Shown here: positions 19,432-27,831 of the stretch, piece by piece
Layout: each line of letters starts with the position of its first letter
How positions within the stretch are numbered: position 1 is the first letter of the stretch
Origin: a virus
Reading direction: 5' to 3' (one strand)
IMG/VR virus record: IMGVR_UViG_3300021963_000332
Coordinates: 1-37,102 of that record
Length of the DNA stretch: 37,102 nucleotides
Notes under the pieces: generated by a model
What the model saw: the letters and a program-made list of their open reading frames with translations, nothing else
Told to the model about the DNA's origin: nothing
Database searches by the model: none
Translations under genes and position numbers: made by a program

Positions 19432-20220
19432 ATGAGCGAAGAATTCGCAGTATCGTCAGCAGCGGACACCGAAGTTGGTGCAACCACAGATGCGGGGGCG
19501 GTAGCAGCAACAGAATCACAGGTTCTGCCAATTGACCAGTACGCCGATTATGTCGTACCAGTTAAGGTGGGCGGTGAGGAACTACAAGTTCCACTTTCTG
19601 AAGCGTTAAGCGGATATCAACGGCAAGCAGACTACACTCGTAAAACGCAAGAGTTAAGCGAACAAAGACAAGAGATTGAATTTGCTTCTGCTTTACAGTC
19701 GGCGTTGGAGCGTAACCCTGAGGCTACTATTGACCTACTTTCTAGGCATTATGGTATCAGTCGTCAGCAGGCTGTTGATATGGTTAATGAATCTGAAGGC
19801 GATGAGCCTTTGGACCCAGTGGACCAAAAGTTCCGTGAGATGGAAAAGAGAGTTTCCTCTTTTGAGGAGTATCAGTCTCAACAGCAGATTGAACGGGAAC
19901 TTGCATCGTTGCAAAGCAAGTATGCGGATTTTAATGTAGCCGAAGTGGTTAATACTGCACTTCGTCTCGGCTCAACCGACCTTGAGGGAACCTACAAGCA
20001 GATTATGTTTGACAAAATGTTTGACCGTCAGCGTTTGGAATCGGAAGCACAGAAGAAGAAACAGGAAGCAGAGTCCCAGATTGTTGCTGCAAAGCGGCAG
20101 GCTGGTGTTGTTTCTGGTGGTTCTAACCCTAGTGCGTCCGCTACCAGCGAAGTGGCGACATCTATTGGCAGCGTGGCTGATGCGTGGGCTGCCGCCAAGC
20201 GTCAATTAGGCGCAAATTAA
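19432..20220 (+). CDS. Capsid scaffolding protein
   Basis: This is a 262-residue acidic, helical protein. The block LSGYQRQADYTRKTQELSEQ is characteristic of scaffolds in short-tailed phages. Coiled-coil segments (KFREMEKRVSSFEEYQSQQQ and RLESEAQKKKQEAESQ) follow, and a small C-terminal motif (VADAWAAAKRQLG) probably binds the coat. It lies between portal and major capsid genes as expected. GGGAGA lies six bases before ATG 19432. Confidence 0.88.
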   Translation: MSEEFAVSSAADTEVGATTDAGAVAATESQVLPIDQYADYVVPVKVGGEELQVPLSEALSGYQRQADYTRKTQELSEQRQEIEFASALQSALERNPEATIDLLSRHYGISRQQAVDMVNESEGDEPLDPVDQKFREMEKRVSSFEEYQSQQQIERELASLQSKYADFNVAEVVNTALRLGSTDLEGTYKQIMFDKMFDRQRLESEAQKKKQEAESQIVAAKRQAGVVSGGSNPSASATSEVATSIGSVADAWAAAKRQLGAN

Positions 20221-20240
20221 TTCTATCAACTACTAACTTC

Positions 20241-20253
20241 ATCCTAGGAGGAT
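20241..20253 (+). promoter_or_regulatory. Shine-Dalgarno in palindromic hairpin (major capsid gene)
   Basis: The plus strand reads AUCC-UAGGA-GGAU, four pairs with the same UAGGA loop used by early genes, but arms that fit only each other. It is five bases before GTG 20257. Confidence 0.7.
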
Positions 20254-20256
20254 AAA

Positions 20257-21195
20257 GTGTCCAACCCAAATTTTGATGCGTTGCTTTCAACAACGCTCGC
20301 TAACTACCGTGACCAACTCACGGACAATGTGTTCACGGCTCGCCCGCTGACATATTTCCTGCAAGACAAAGGTCGCATCCGTATGCTTAACGGCGGAACC
20401 AAGATTGTTGAGCCGTTGATTTACGGTCAGAACAGCACGGTTGCCTCGTACAGTGGCTACGATTCGCTGTCACTGGCACCGCAGTCAGGCATCACTGCCG
20501 CAGAGTACGACTGGAAGCAGTACGCTGCATCCATCTCAATCTCGGGCATTGAAGAAGCCAAGAACAACGGTGAACAGGAAATCATTAACCTGTTGGAAGC
20601 CAAAATTATGCAGGCTGAGGAATCGCTGCGTGAAGGTTTCAACCAAATGTTCTTCGCTGATGGCACTGGCAACAGTGGCAAAGACTGGAACGGTCTGGGC
20701 AACATCGTTGAAGCATCGGGCACCGTTGGTGGTATCAACCGTGCAACCTCTGGCAACGAATATTGGCGTTCGTACGAGGAGAACACGGCAACCGCTTTGA
20801 CTCTCGCACAAATGGCAACCGCCTACAACACCGTATCGGTTGGCAACGACCACCCAGATATGATTCTCACGACTCAAACCCTGTTTGAGAAGTACGAAGC
20901 ACTGTTGGTTCCAAACCTTCGTTACACCGACACCAAGACTGCAGATGCTGGTTTCCAGAACCTGCTTTACAAGGCTGCTCCAGTTGTTTACGATGTTCAC
21001 TGCACCGCTGGTGTCGTGTATTTCTTGAACAGCAAGTACCTCACTTTGGTGGGTCACTCAGGTAAGTGGTTTGCACAAACAGCGTTCGTATCCCCTGAGG
21101 ATGTGGATGCCCGTTATGCGCTCATTATGTGCTACGGCAACCTAACTTGCCGTAACGCAAAGAAGCAAGGCAAACTGACCGCTAAGACCGCCTAG
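20257..21195 (+). CDS. Major capsid protein
   Basis: The product is 312 residues, begins at GTG 20257 behind AGGAGG, and has the size and position of an HK97-fold coat protein. Supporting stretches: FTARPLTYFLQDKGRIRML near the N-arm, a long spine helix (EAKIMQAEESLREGFNQMFF), MILTTQTLFEKYEALLVPN, and VVYDVHCTAGVVYFLNSKYL typical of coat proteins of this group. It is preceded by the scaffold and followed by a stable hairpin. Confidence 0.9.
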   Translation: MSNPNFDALLSTTLANYRDQLTDNVFTARPLTYFLQDKGRIRMLNGGTKIVEPLIYGQNSTVASYSGYDSLSLAPQSGITAAEYDWKQYAASISISGIEEAKNNGEQEIINLLEAKIMQAEESLREGFNQMFFADGTGNSGKDWNGLGNIVEASGTVGGINRATSGNEYWRSYEENTATALTLAQMATAYNTVSVGNDHPDMILTTQTLFEKYEALLVPNLRYTDTKTADAGFQNLLYKAAPVVYDVHCTAGVVYFLNSKYLTLVGHSGKWFAQTAFVSPEDVDARYALIMCYGNLTCRNAKKQGKLTAKTA

Positions 21196-21215
21196 GTTTT
21201 AGAACAATAACCATA

Positions 21216-21249
21216 TTGCAGTGGGGGGACGAAAGTCCCCTCACCGCAA
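21216..21249 (+). other. Long GAAA-tetraloop hairpin after major capsid gene
   Basis: The stem has about 14 pairs with one mismatch and one G-U, closed by GGGGAC-GAAA-GUCCCC. There is no U-run. A stable 3' hairpin here would protect the capsid message or partly stop readthrough. Confidence 0.75.
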
Positions 21250-21276
21250 GTTCAACAACAAAGAAAAGAGATTACA

Positions 21277-21699
21277 ATGCCATTAGTATCAAATGACACA
21301 GACGGAGCCGTAACACGCAAGCGTCTGGAGACTTGGGCGGCAAAAGAGGAAAAGGTAACTGTTGTTGCCGCTTCTGATGCTGCTACCGTACAAGCAGCAG
21401 CAACTCTTGCTGGTGCAGCACGGACACTATACACAATGACCCCAACGGCAAGCCGTACCTTGACCACACCAACTGGTGCGGAACTTGGCGCAGCGTTCAC
21501 AGACGAAGGTGTTGGTTCAAGTTACCAATTCACCGTTGTCAATGTTGCCGCAGCAACGCACCCAGTCGTGGTGACTGCTGGTGCTTCGGGTGTGACCCTT
21601 GTTGGTGCAGCAGCAACCTTTTCGGTTGCAGCAGCGTCATCGGCGTCGTATGTTGCGGTGTTCACTGCAGCAAACACGGTGAGCATTTACCGCTCATAA
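21277..21699 (+). CDS. Putative head decoration protein
   Basis: This is a 140-residue Ala/Thr/Val-rich beta-strand protein (ATLAGAARTLYTMTPTASRT; FTVVNVAAATHPVVVTAG; VTLVGAAATFSVAA). Location directly after the capsid gene, between two strong hairpins, suggests an abundant decoration or head-fibre protein. No family is fixed. Confidence 0.65.
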   Translation: MPLVSNDTDGAVTRKRLETWAAKEEKVTVVAASDAATVQAAATLAGAARTLYTMTPTASRTLTTPTGAELGAAFTDEGVGSSYQFTVVNVAAATHPVVVTAGASGVTLVGAAATFSVAAASSASYVAVFTAANTVSIYRS

Positions 21700-21717
21700 G
21701 CAATTAGGGATGTGAGT

Positions 21718-21743
21718 CGGGTGGGGGCGTAAGCCCCCACCCG
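21718..21743 (+). other. GUAA-tetraloop hairpin
   Basis: CGGGUGGGGGC-GUAA-GCCCCCACCCG, 11 perfect pairs with a GNRA loop, and no U-run. It is a partner of the hairpin at 21216, so gene 21277-21699 is bracketed by stable stems. Confidence 0.75.
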
Positions 21744-21763
21744 TATAAACAGAAGGAAGCATT

Positions 21764-22087
21764 ATGCCCAAAGTAAACGGAAAAGAATTCTCATATTCTC
21801 CCGCTGGTATTGCTGCTGCTAATGCTTACCGCAAAGTCGTAAACAAAGACAAAGACGGTAACCAGAAAACGATTACCCCAAAAGAAGTGTTGAGGGATAT
21901 TCCGCAGCCTCAAATGGGTGAAACGCAAGGCGAGTTCGTCAAGGGTCAGTTGGGTGCTTTGGATGAAGGTGACCGTGGGGTGTTGAATCCGACGAACACG
22001 AAAATTGCTCGCCAAATTTTGGTTGAATTTTACCGTAAGTGGCGGGCGCAACAGATTTCCCAAAATCGTGGGAAGAAAGTAAGGTAA
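21764..22087 (+). CDS. Hypothetical virion-arm protein
   Basis: This is a 107-residue basic protein opening PKVNGKEFSYSPAGIAAANAY, with IARQILVEFYRKWRAQQ near the end. It may be a small internal or head-associated protein. GAAGGA precedes the ATG. It starts the run of basic small genes up to about 25.3 kb. Confidence 0.7.
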   Translation: MPKVNGKEFSYSPAGIAAANAYRKVVNKDKDGNQKTITPKEVLRDIPQPQMGETQGEFVKGQLGALDEGDRGVLNPTNTKIARQILVEFYRKWRAQQISQNRGKKVR

Positions 22088-22091
22088 TTAT

Positions 22092-22493
22092 ATGCCTCAG
22101 TATTATGCTGTTTTGGATAACGGGTTTATGGGCGATAAGCCAAAGCGTGGCGGCAAGAAGCGTGCTGCTGTCGCCGCCTATCTGGCTAAGAAGGGCGTAA
22201 CTCCTAGTGCTGCTGGTTCACGCAGTAAGCGTGAAATGAAGTTGCGTGCTGAGGGTCGTGAGAAGTTTGAGCAGCGCAAATCGGTCCGCAAATATGTGAC
22301 CGCCAAAGGCGGCAAGTTGTCGGCTGCTGGCGAGCGTGGTAAGCGTGAACAGCGTTTGCGTGCCGAGGGGCGTGCAGCGTATGCTGCTTCCAAGAAGCCG
22401 AAATCCACAACTGCAACCACTACGGGGTCGCCAAAGAAAAAGACTGGCGGATTTCCGCAGGGCAAACCAAAAGGTATTGGGAAAGGCTACTAA
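22092..22493 (+). CDS. Lys/Arg-rich protein with internal repeat
   Basis: This is a 133-residue highly basic protein. Two related blocks, TPSAAGSRSKREMKLRAEGR and KLSAAGERGKREQRLRAEGR, show an internal duplication of about 39 residues. The C-terminus (KKKTGGFPQGKPKGIGKGY) is basic and flexible. It probably binds nucleic acid or packs inside the head; function not known. Confidence 0.7.
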   Translation: MPQYYAVLDNGFMGDKPKRGGKKRAAVAAYLAKKGVTPSAAGSRSKREMKLRAEGREKFEQRKSVRKYVTAKGGKLSAAGERGKREQRLRAEGRAAYAASKKPKSTTATTTGSPKKKTGGFPQGKPKGIGKGY

Positions 22494-22495
22494 TA

Positions 22496-22963
22496 ATGGC
22501 TAAAGGTCGTAAACCAGCAATAGGCGGGCTTGCCCGTCCAGAGGGTTTTTTGGATGACATTGTTCGTCCTGTTGTCCAAAAGGCTGCAAAGGCTGTTGCC
22601 AAGAAAACCTTGTCGCCAACAAGAATGAAAACATACACTAGGTTTTCAGCGGACACGCCTACGGGTCGTGCTATTCGCAGAAGCAAACAACCGAAAAAGG
22701 AAATAGTTGGTCGTAAGGCTTTGGACCTCAGCAACGCAACTGCTGCCAAGCGTAGCGAATCTTATCGGGATGCTGCTGAAAGGGCATACAGAAAAGGCGA
22801 CGATAAAAAAATGAATGTTGGAATGGCAAAGGCTAGGGCGGCAAGAAATCAAGCGGCTGGATATCAGGGTAATGTCCGTAAGGCTGCTAAAGGTGCCCGT
22901 CGCCGCTCAAAAGTGCGTGCGAGCGGCTATAAGGATTACTCACCGAAAGGGTTTCTTCGTTAA
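22496..22963 (+). CDS. Basic protein with shared N-terminal peptide (1)
   Basis: This is a 155-residue basic protein. It begins MAKGRKPAIGGLARPEGFLDD, closely similar to the starts at 22966 and 23916. The rest is Lys/Arg/Ala-rich and helical. The shared leader suggests common targeting, for example into the head, or a common ancestor. Confidence 0.68.
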   Translation: MAKGRKPAIGGLARPEGFLDDIVRPVVQKAAKAVAKKTLSPTRMKTYTRFSADTPTGRAIRRSKQPKKEIVGRKALDLSNATAAKRSESYRDAAERAYRKGDDKKMNVGMAKARAARNQAAGYQGNVRKAAKGARRRSKVRASGYKDYSPKGFLR

Positions 22964-22965
22964 TT

Positions 22966-23532
22966 ATGGCTAAGGGTCGTAAACCAGCAATTGAGATTTC
23001 TGGTCGTCCTTCGGTTTCTGGTGGGCGTAACCCGAAGTCTCCCTTGGATGATTTGGGTAAATGGGTGGCAAAACAGGGTGCAAAGAAAATTAAAAAGGCT
23101 GAAATTCAACATATTAAGCGTTATGCTCGTGGTATTGGTTGGGCTAATTCTTACGAAAAAACTGGTTTGGAAAAAATTATTGATAAAAGAGTTGGTGTTC
23201 CTCCACTGAAGGGCACAAAACGAACCAATAAGGTTGTGGCGGCGACTGTTGGAAAAACACCGAAAGCCAAACTTGCTGGTGCCAAATTGAATATGTATTA
23301 TAAAAAGCAAGATAAGTATGCCCGAACTTACGGGGATTCTTTTGGACCTCACGATAGATTTTTCAAGAATATGGAAACTGGTCGTGCGCCAAGAAAAGAG
23401 TTCAACAAGCGTGCTAACGCTGCTTGGAACGCTGAGGTTGAAATTGGTCGCAAACAGGGTCAGGCTGGAAATAAGGCTGCGGTTAAGGTTTTGCGCCCCA
23501 AGTCCAAGCGGCGAGTTCCGAAAAAGAAATAG
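22966..23532 (+). CDS. Basic protein with shared N-terminal peptide (2)
   Basis: This is a 188-residue basic protein beginning MAKGRKPAIEISGRPS. It contains ARGIGWANSYEKTGLEKIID and ends SKRRVPKKK. It starts two bases after the preceding stop in the context TTAATTATGG. No enzymatic motif is seen. Confidence 0.68.
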   Translation: MAKGRKPAIEISGRPSVSGGRNPKSPLDDLGKWVAKQGAKKIKKAEIQHIKRYARGIGWANSYEKTGLEKIIDKRVGVPPLKGTKRTNKVVAATVGKTPKAKLAGAKLNMYYKKQDKYARTYGDSFGPHDRFFKNMETGRAPRKEFNKRANAAWNAEVEIGRKQGQAGNKAAVKVLRPKSKRRVPKKK

Positions 23533-23541
23533 CAGAATACA

Positions 23542-23913
23542 ATGGCTAAGAAACAAGATTTGTCCGACATCATTAATGCCGTTATGGGTAGGAAAAAGAT
23601 GGGACCTCGCAAGAAATACAAGATGATGAGTAAGTTTGATGATGAGCAGAATCGTCCTCGTCGTCGCCCTACACCAATGCCTGCGAAGCCGAAGCCAAAG
23701 CCTAAGCCCCGTCTAACGCCAACACCAATGCCCAACCGCCCGAAGCCGAAGCCTGCGGGTCCTCGTCGTCCTAGGGAAAATGCGCCTTATGACCGTGATG
23801 AAGCAATTTTGCCTCGCCGTCCAAAACCAAAGAACCCAACGCCACCCAGTCGCAGGAAGATGCCGAAACGCAAGCCAACGGCTGGTCCGAGTAAACGAAC
23901 AAGAAACTATTAA
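23542..23913 (+). CDS. Pro/Lys/Arg-rich repeat protein
   Basis: This is a 123-residue protein of extreme composition: repeats such as RPTPMPAKPKPKPKP, TPTPMPNRPKPKPAG and RRPKPKNPTPPSRRK. The N-terminal 35 residues (LSDIINAVMGRKK) may be a small helical unit. Such tails are probably disordered and bind DNA or bridge partners. Confidence 0.68.
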   Translation: MAKKQDLSDIINAVMGRKKMGPRKKYKMMSKFDDEQNRPRRRPTPMPAKPKPKPKPRLTPTPMPNRPKPKPAGPRRPRENAPYDRDEAILPRRPKPKNPTPPSRRKMPKRKPTAGPSKRTRNY

Positions 23914-23915
23914 TT

Positions 23916-24125
23916 ATGGGTAAGAAGCCTGCTATTACTGGTTTGGCTCGCCCCAAAGGGTTTGCTGATGATGCCGCTAAATTTGGTGCGCAGGCAGCCA
24001 AGAAACTTGGCAGCCAACTAGCCCGTTCGTCCACGAAGCGTCGTGAGATGGCAAAGACAAAACGGATGGCTGATAAGCATATGGAAATTATGCGTAAGTC
24101 TGGGAAGCGTTGGGACGGAAAATAG
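23916..24125 (+). CDS. Basic protein with shared N-terminal peptide (3)
   Basis: This is a 69-residue protein beginning MGKKPAITGLARPKGFADD, matching the start of 22496-22963. It is then helical and basic (RREMAKTKRMADKHMEIMRK). It appears to be a shortened relative. Its stop overlaps the next GTG (TAGTG). Confidence 0.66.
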   Translation: MGKKPAITGLARPKGFADDAAKFGAQAAKKLGSQLARSSTKRREMAKTKRMADKHMEIMRKSGKRWDGK

Positions 24126-24604
24126 TGGCTCGGAGTCCCAAGAAGCCTGAAGGTTTGTCGTTGGATGACCTGTTGGCGTATGCGTCAGCAATGCTTGGTT
24201 CCGCCACCCGCCCAACCAACAACCCTCAGGAAGCGATGGGTCAGGCTATAAATAGTTCTAGTCTGAAGTATTTTGATGTTCGGGATTTTGGTAAGCCAAA
24301 CAATTTGGGGACTGATTTGTATGATTGGGGTAATCCTTTGCCTGTTTTGACTGCTGAGGAAACTCGCCGTTTGTGGGAGAAGGGTCCTGACCGTGGACAT
24401 TTGGGTAGTTTGGCTTTGGCTGGTGCCTTGTTGAAGGGTCCAAAGTTAGCCAAGACTGCTTTGCGTGTTGGTCAAAAGGTAATGACGGAAAAAGGTGTTC
24501 AACCTCCCAAGGTTGGCAGAAAACAAACCGCCTCTGTTGGCGGTTTGACGAATGACCCATTAGCGCAATATGCAGCCATATTGGCTGCAACCTCTAGGAG
24601 ATAA
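24125..24604 (+). CDS. Hypothetical protein in basic cluster
   Basis: This is a 159-residue protein from GTG 24125, which overlaps the upstream stop; a TTG five codons earlier is an alternative. It begins ARSPKKPEGLSLDDLLAYA, a weak echo of the shared N-terminal peptide. No family is recognised. Confidence 0.6.
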   Translation: MARSPKKPEGLSLDDLLAYASAMLGSATRPTNNPQEAMGQAINSSSLKYFDVRDFGKPNNLGTDLYDWGNPLPVLTAEETRRLWEKGPDRGHLGSLALAGALLKGPKLAKTALRVGQKVMTEKGVQPPKVGRKQTASVGGLTNDPLAQYAAILAATSRR

Positions 24605-24606
24605 TT

Positions 24607-25056
24607 ATGGCACCCCGTCCAAAGAATCTGAAGCGTCCTCGCAGCATCTCAAAGGATGATTGGGACCGTATGGGTATGAGGCAAAAGATTCGTTTTTTGG
24701 AATCTGAGGGCGATAAAGTGTCTGGCAAAAAAATGGGTAGTATTGCTGGTCGTTCTATGTATGCGGAGAAGTCGGCTCGTCGTGCCCCCGAGTTTCGTGG
24801 TGTGATGAGTGGCGGTAAGAGTACCGCCCAAAAACTTCAGGACCCGATGGTGCGTGCCGAATTGGGTGGTCGTTCAATTGTAAAGTATAACAAAAAGTTG
24901 GAGTCCGCTGGTCGTATGGTCGGCGGTAAGCGTGTTCTTAAAGAGGGTGGGGAAGCACGGTTGTCTGCTTTGCAGAAGTCCATTAATGAGGCTTTGGCTT
25001 TCTTAAAGAGCGATAAAGCCAAGAATATTGCCCGCAAAGCCAAGCGTCTAAAATAG
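24607..25056 (+). CDS. Basic hypothetical protein
   Basis: This is a 149-residue Lys/Arg-rich protein (KNLKRPRSISKDDWDRMG; SDKAKNIARKAKRLK at the end). CTAGGAGATAATT precedes the ATG. It continues the basic cluster before the adaptor gene. Confidence 0.66.
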   Translation: MAPRPKNLKRPRSISKDDWDRMGMRQKIRFLESEGDKVSGKKMGSIAGRSMYAEKSARRAPEFRGVMSGGKSTAQKLQDPMVRAELGGRSIVKYNKKLESAGRMVGGKRVLKEGGEARLSALQKSINEALAFLKSDKAKNIARKAKRLK

Positions 25057-25066
25057 CGTATATTGG

Positions 25067-25086
25067 GCGTTTCGGGAACGAAACGC
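25067..25086 (+). other. GGAA-tetraloop hairpin
   Basis: GCGUUUCG-GGAA-CGAAACGC, eight perfect pairs with a GNRA loop. It lies in the short gap before gene 25096. It is the third GNRA-capped hairpin between virion genes. Confidence 0.65.
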
Positions 25087-25095
25087 ACAATTGTG

Positions 25096-25272
25096 ATGAA
25101 ACAGCGCACCTTTGTCCACGCCCAAGCCTATTATGGAACACCTGTGGGGGGCTACCGAGCCACTCTAGTTGAGGATGTCCACCTGCAGGCAGGTGGTGTC
25201 CCGTTTGAGGGGGATGTTGTCATTGCTCCTGTGGCACCCAAGCAGGCAAAGACAAAGGCTAAGAAGGCGTAG
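25096..25272 (+). CDS. Small virion-arm protein
   Basis: This is a 58-residue protein from ATG 25096 (the frame is open to a TTG at 25063, upstream of the hairpin). It opens KQRTFVHAQAYYGTPVGGYR, has EDVHLQAGGVPFEGDVVIAP, and a Lys-rich tail. Function unknown. Confidence 0.6.
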   Translation: MKQRTFVHAQAYYGTPVGGYRATLVEDVHLQAGGVPFEGDVVIAPVAPKQAKTKAKKA

Positions 25273-25274
25273 CC

Positions 25275-25985
25275 GTGGCTTACCAGACGATGACCGCTAC
25301 TGCGTTGCGGTCTACGGTGCGTGACATCGTGGACTTGGATGCTGAGGACCTGTCGGATGGGTTGCTGAATCTGTATATTCGGGACGGATATTACCGTATT
25401 TTGGATTTGGAGAAGCGTTGGTCTTGGTTGGAGACTTCGTTTACTTTTACTACGGTTGCGGACCAGCGGGCTTATTCGGTGGCTGCTTTTACGGCTGACC
25501 CGATTAGTCAAATTGTTTCGGTTATTGACAATGTGGGTGTGGGGTCCCGTTTGGATATGGTGGGCTATGATATGGCTGAGCAAACCTATATCGGGTCGTA
25601 TGACACGAGTGGTGACCCGTTGTTTTATGCGGTTTGGAACGGGCAGATTCATTTGTTTCCAAAGCCGAATAATGCTCGGGTGTTGTCTGTGCGTGGGTAT
25701 CGTGAGCCGATTGATTGGCAGACTACGGGCGGTGCCGTGGATGCGGCACCGAGTTTGCATTTCCCGTTGGCTTATTATGCGTGTAGCCGTATTTATCAGA
25801 AACTTGAGGATGCGCAGATGTCTGCTGTTTATAAGCAGGCGTTTGATGAGGGTGTGGCTTTGGCTCGGCAGAATATTACGAAACCGTTTAGTCACGGTCA
25901 GTTGATTATGGCGCACGGTCAAACCAAGGGTCGTCCTACTTTTAATGGTTGGGTTAATCGTTTGGGTCGGCAACTCGGGGAATAA
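25275..25985 (+). CDS. Head-tail adaptor (neck) protein
   Basis: This is a 236-residue protein from GTG 25275. It opens TMTATALRSTVRDIVDLDAEDLSDGLLNLYIRDGYYRI, then LEKRWSWLET and a beta part, then a helical segment (HFPLAYYACSRIYQKLED). This is the arrangement of adaptor proteins that dock under the portal in short-tailed phages. The nozzle-like gene follows directly (GAATAATG overlap). Confidence 0.75.
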   Translation: MAYQTMTATALRSTVRDIVDLDAEDLSDGLLNLYIRDGYYRILDLEKRWSWLETSFTFTTVADQRAYSVAAFTADPISQIVSVIDNVGVGSRLDMVGYDMAEQTYIGSYDTSGDPLFYAVWNGQIHLFPKPNNARVLSVRGYREPIDWQTTGGAVDAAPSLHFPLAYYACSRIYQKLEDAQMSAVYKQAFDEGVALARQNITKPFSHGQLIMAHGQTKGRPTFNGWVNRLGRQLGE

Positions 25986-27595
25986 TGTCGCAACTTCAGA
26001 TTTATGAGCAGAAGGATTTTACTGGCGGGTTGAACTTTCGTGCCGACCAGTTTCAGTTGTCTGATAATGAGTCGCCTCAAATGTTAAATGTGGAAATTGA
26101 CCCTAGGGGTGGCGTATTCAGTCGTGGCGGTTATGAGCGTATTAATGATACGGCTGTGGCTGGTACTTGGTCGCCGAAACGGTTACACAAGTTCACTGGT
26201 GCAACGAACCGTATTATGCTGACAACTGGCGCAAAAGTGTATCATTCTACGGGTGGAAACTTTACGCCTTTGGCGTATTCGGTGGGCAACGACATTGCGG
26301 TGTCGTACACTCACGGTGCGTCGTTCGCCAACTGGGGTACCGATTTGTATATTGCAACTGGTGGTGCTGGTGCAGGCTCCTACAGTTGGGTTACGACCAG
26401 CACCTATGCGACTGCTATTTCTGTTTTGACGACAGCGCATTTTAACAACAATTATAATTCGCCTACTGCAACATATTTTCCGAAAACGAATTTGTTGATG
26501 GTTCACGCAAACAAAATGTTTGCGGCGGGCGTGAATATTAGCGGTGTGGATTATCCGAACCGTTTGCATTGGTCGCACGAGGACTCACCCAAGGATTGGG
26601 CTGAGGCGGATTATATTGATATTGTTGGTGGCGGTAACGGTATTACTGGTTTGGCTGTGGTGAACGGTTCGCTAATGATTTTTAAGCCGAACGCAATCTA
26701 TTTGCTGCTCGGATATGATTCTGACGATTTTCGTTTGGTGCAGTTGTCAGGACATTTGGGTGCCCTCAATCCGTTGTCGGTAACTCTTAGCGGTTCGTCC
26801 GTATATTTCTTTAGCAACCCTGAGGGGTTGTATTCGTTTGATGGTTCTCGTTTGGTGGATTTGTTTGCGAATATCCGTCCTGCGACGGATGCGAACGAGT
26901 TCAATTTGTCTGCGCCCAATGCGGTTACTTTGTCGTGGGTCGGACATCGCTTGTGGATGTCCGCACCTTACAGCAAAGACACAACGGTTACGGACCCGAA
27001 GGTGAACTTTGTGTTTGACCCATCTATCGGTCAAGGTGGTTCGTTTACAATGTTTCAGTCGTCAGATAATTATGGTTTGGTTGGCGGCTGCGATTATGAG
27101 GACTCCAGCAACAACAACATCTATTTGATGATTCATCCAACTCAACCTAGAGTTTTGCAGGTGGATAAATATAGTTCGGATTCGGACAACATTACTGGTA
27201 CGGCTGCTTCGTTTGTTTCGTATTATCGGACAAAATGGTTTGATGGCGGTTCGTATATGCAGAAGAAGATGTTTCGCCGACCCGACATTGTCACCAAAGA
27301 ACCTTCCACCAGCACTGTTATTAATGTGAAGGTGTACCACAATTTTGAGGAGGGTGCGGGTAATGAGCGTAAGAATTTTGATTTAACTTTGACTCCGACT
27401 AGCACGGGAATTATTTGGGGTACTGGTTTGTGGGGCGGGTTGTGGGGTTCTGGTGCTGCTAGTTCTGTTGTTTTAACTGGACGGAATCTTGGTTTGGCTC
27501 GGTGTGTTCAGTTGGAGTTCACTGGTCCTTCTGGACAGTTTTGGGGTATAAACAGTATCGGTTACAAGTATCAAGGTAGGAGAGTTAAAGGTTAA
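25985..27595 (+). CDS. Tail nozzle / tubular tail protein
   Basis: This is a 536-residue beta-rich protein. It starts FTGGLNFRADQFQLSDNESPQMLNVEIDP, a hallmark of nozzle or stabilisation proteins. Repeating blades such as DLYIATGGAGAG, GITGLAVVNGSLMIFKPNAI and SVYFFSNPEGLYSFDG suit a beta-propeller. It forms the tail tube end in short-tailed phages, below the adaptor. Confidence 0.82.
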   Translation: MSQLQIYEQKDFTGGLNFRADQFQLSDNESPQMLNVEIDPRGGVFSRGGYERINDTAVAGTWSPKRLHKFTGATNRIMLTTGAKVYHSTGGNFTPLAYSVGNDIAVSYTHGASFANWGTDLYIATGGAGAGSYSWVTTSTYATAISVLTTAHFNNNYNSPTATYFPKTNLLMVHANKMFAAGVNISGVDYPNRLHWSHEDSPKDWAEADYIDIVGGGNGITGLAVVNGSLMIFKPNAIYLLLGYDSDDFRLVQLSGHLGALNPLSVTLSGSSVYFFSNPEGLYSFDGSRLVDLFANIRPATDANEFNLSAPNAVTLSWVGHRLWMSAPYSKDTTVTDPKVNFVFDPSIGQGGSFTMFQSSDNYGLVGGCDYEDSSNNNIYLMIHPTQPRVLQVDKYSSDSDNITGTAASFVSYYRTKWFDGGSYMQKKMFRRPDIVTKEPSTSTVINVKVYHNFEEGAGNERKNFDLTLTPTSTGIIWGTGLWGGLWGSGAASSVVLTGRNLGLARCVQLEFTGPSGQFWGINSIGYKYQGRRVKG

Positions 27596-27597
27596 TT

Positions 27598-27831
27598 ATG
27601 GCTACATTATCTATTCCTAATTCGTTTATAAATGGAACTACTGCTATTGCGACGGAAGTGAACGCCAACTTTACGGCTGTTAAAACTTTTGCTGAAGGTA
27701 TTTCTGCGGGCACGAACATTGATGATGGTGCGATTGTTTATAGCAAGTTGGCTGCTGGGGTTACGGACTCTTTGTTGGCTACGGCTGGGGATTCGGCGCA
27801 AATCATTTTGGGTTCACAGGTGTTTGCATAA
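27598..27831 (+). CDS. Tail-fibre-like small protein
   Basis: This is a 77-residue protein. The N-terminus LSIPNSFINGTTAIATEVNANFTAVKTF is common at the beginning of phage tail fibres and spikes. Here there is no following fibre. The start is in the TTAATTATGG context, and its stop overlaps the next ATG (TAATG). Confidence 0.72.
   Translation: MATLSIPNSFINGTTAIATEVNANFTAVKTFAEGISAGTNIDDGAIVYSKLAAGVTDSLLATAGDSAQIILGSQVFA

Noticed and set aside
25152-25973. 273-codon antisense ORF
   Set aside because: Fully covers the adaptor gene on the coding strand; no ribosome-binding site.
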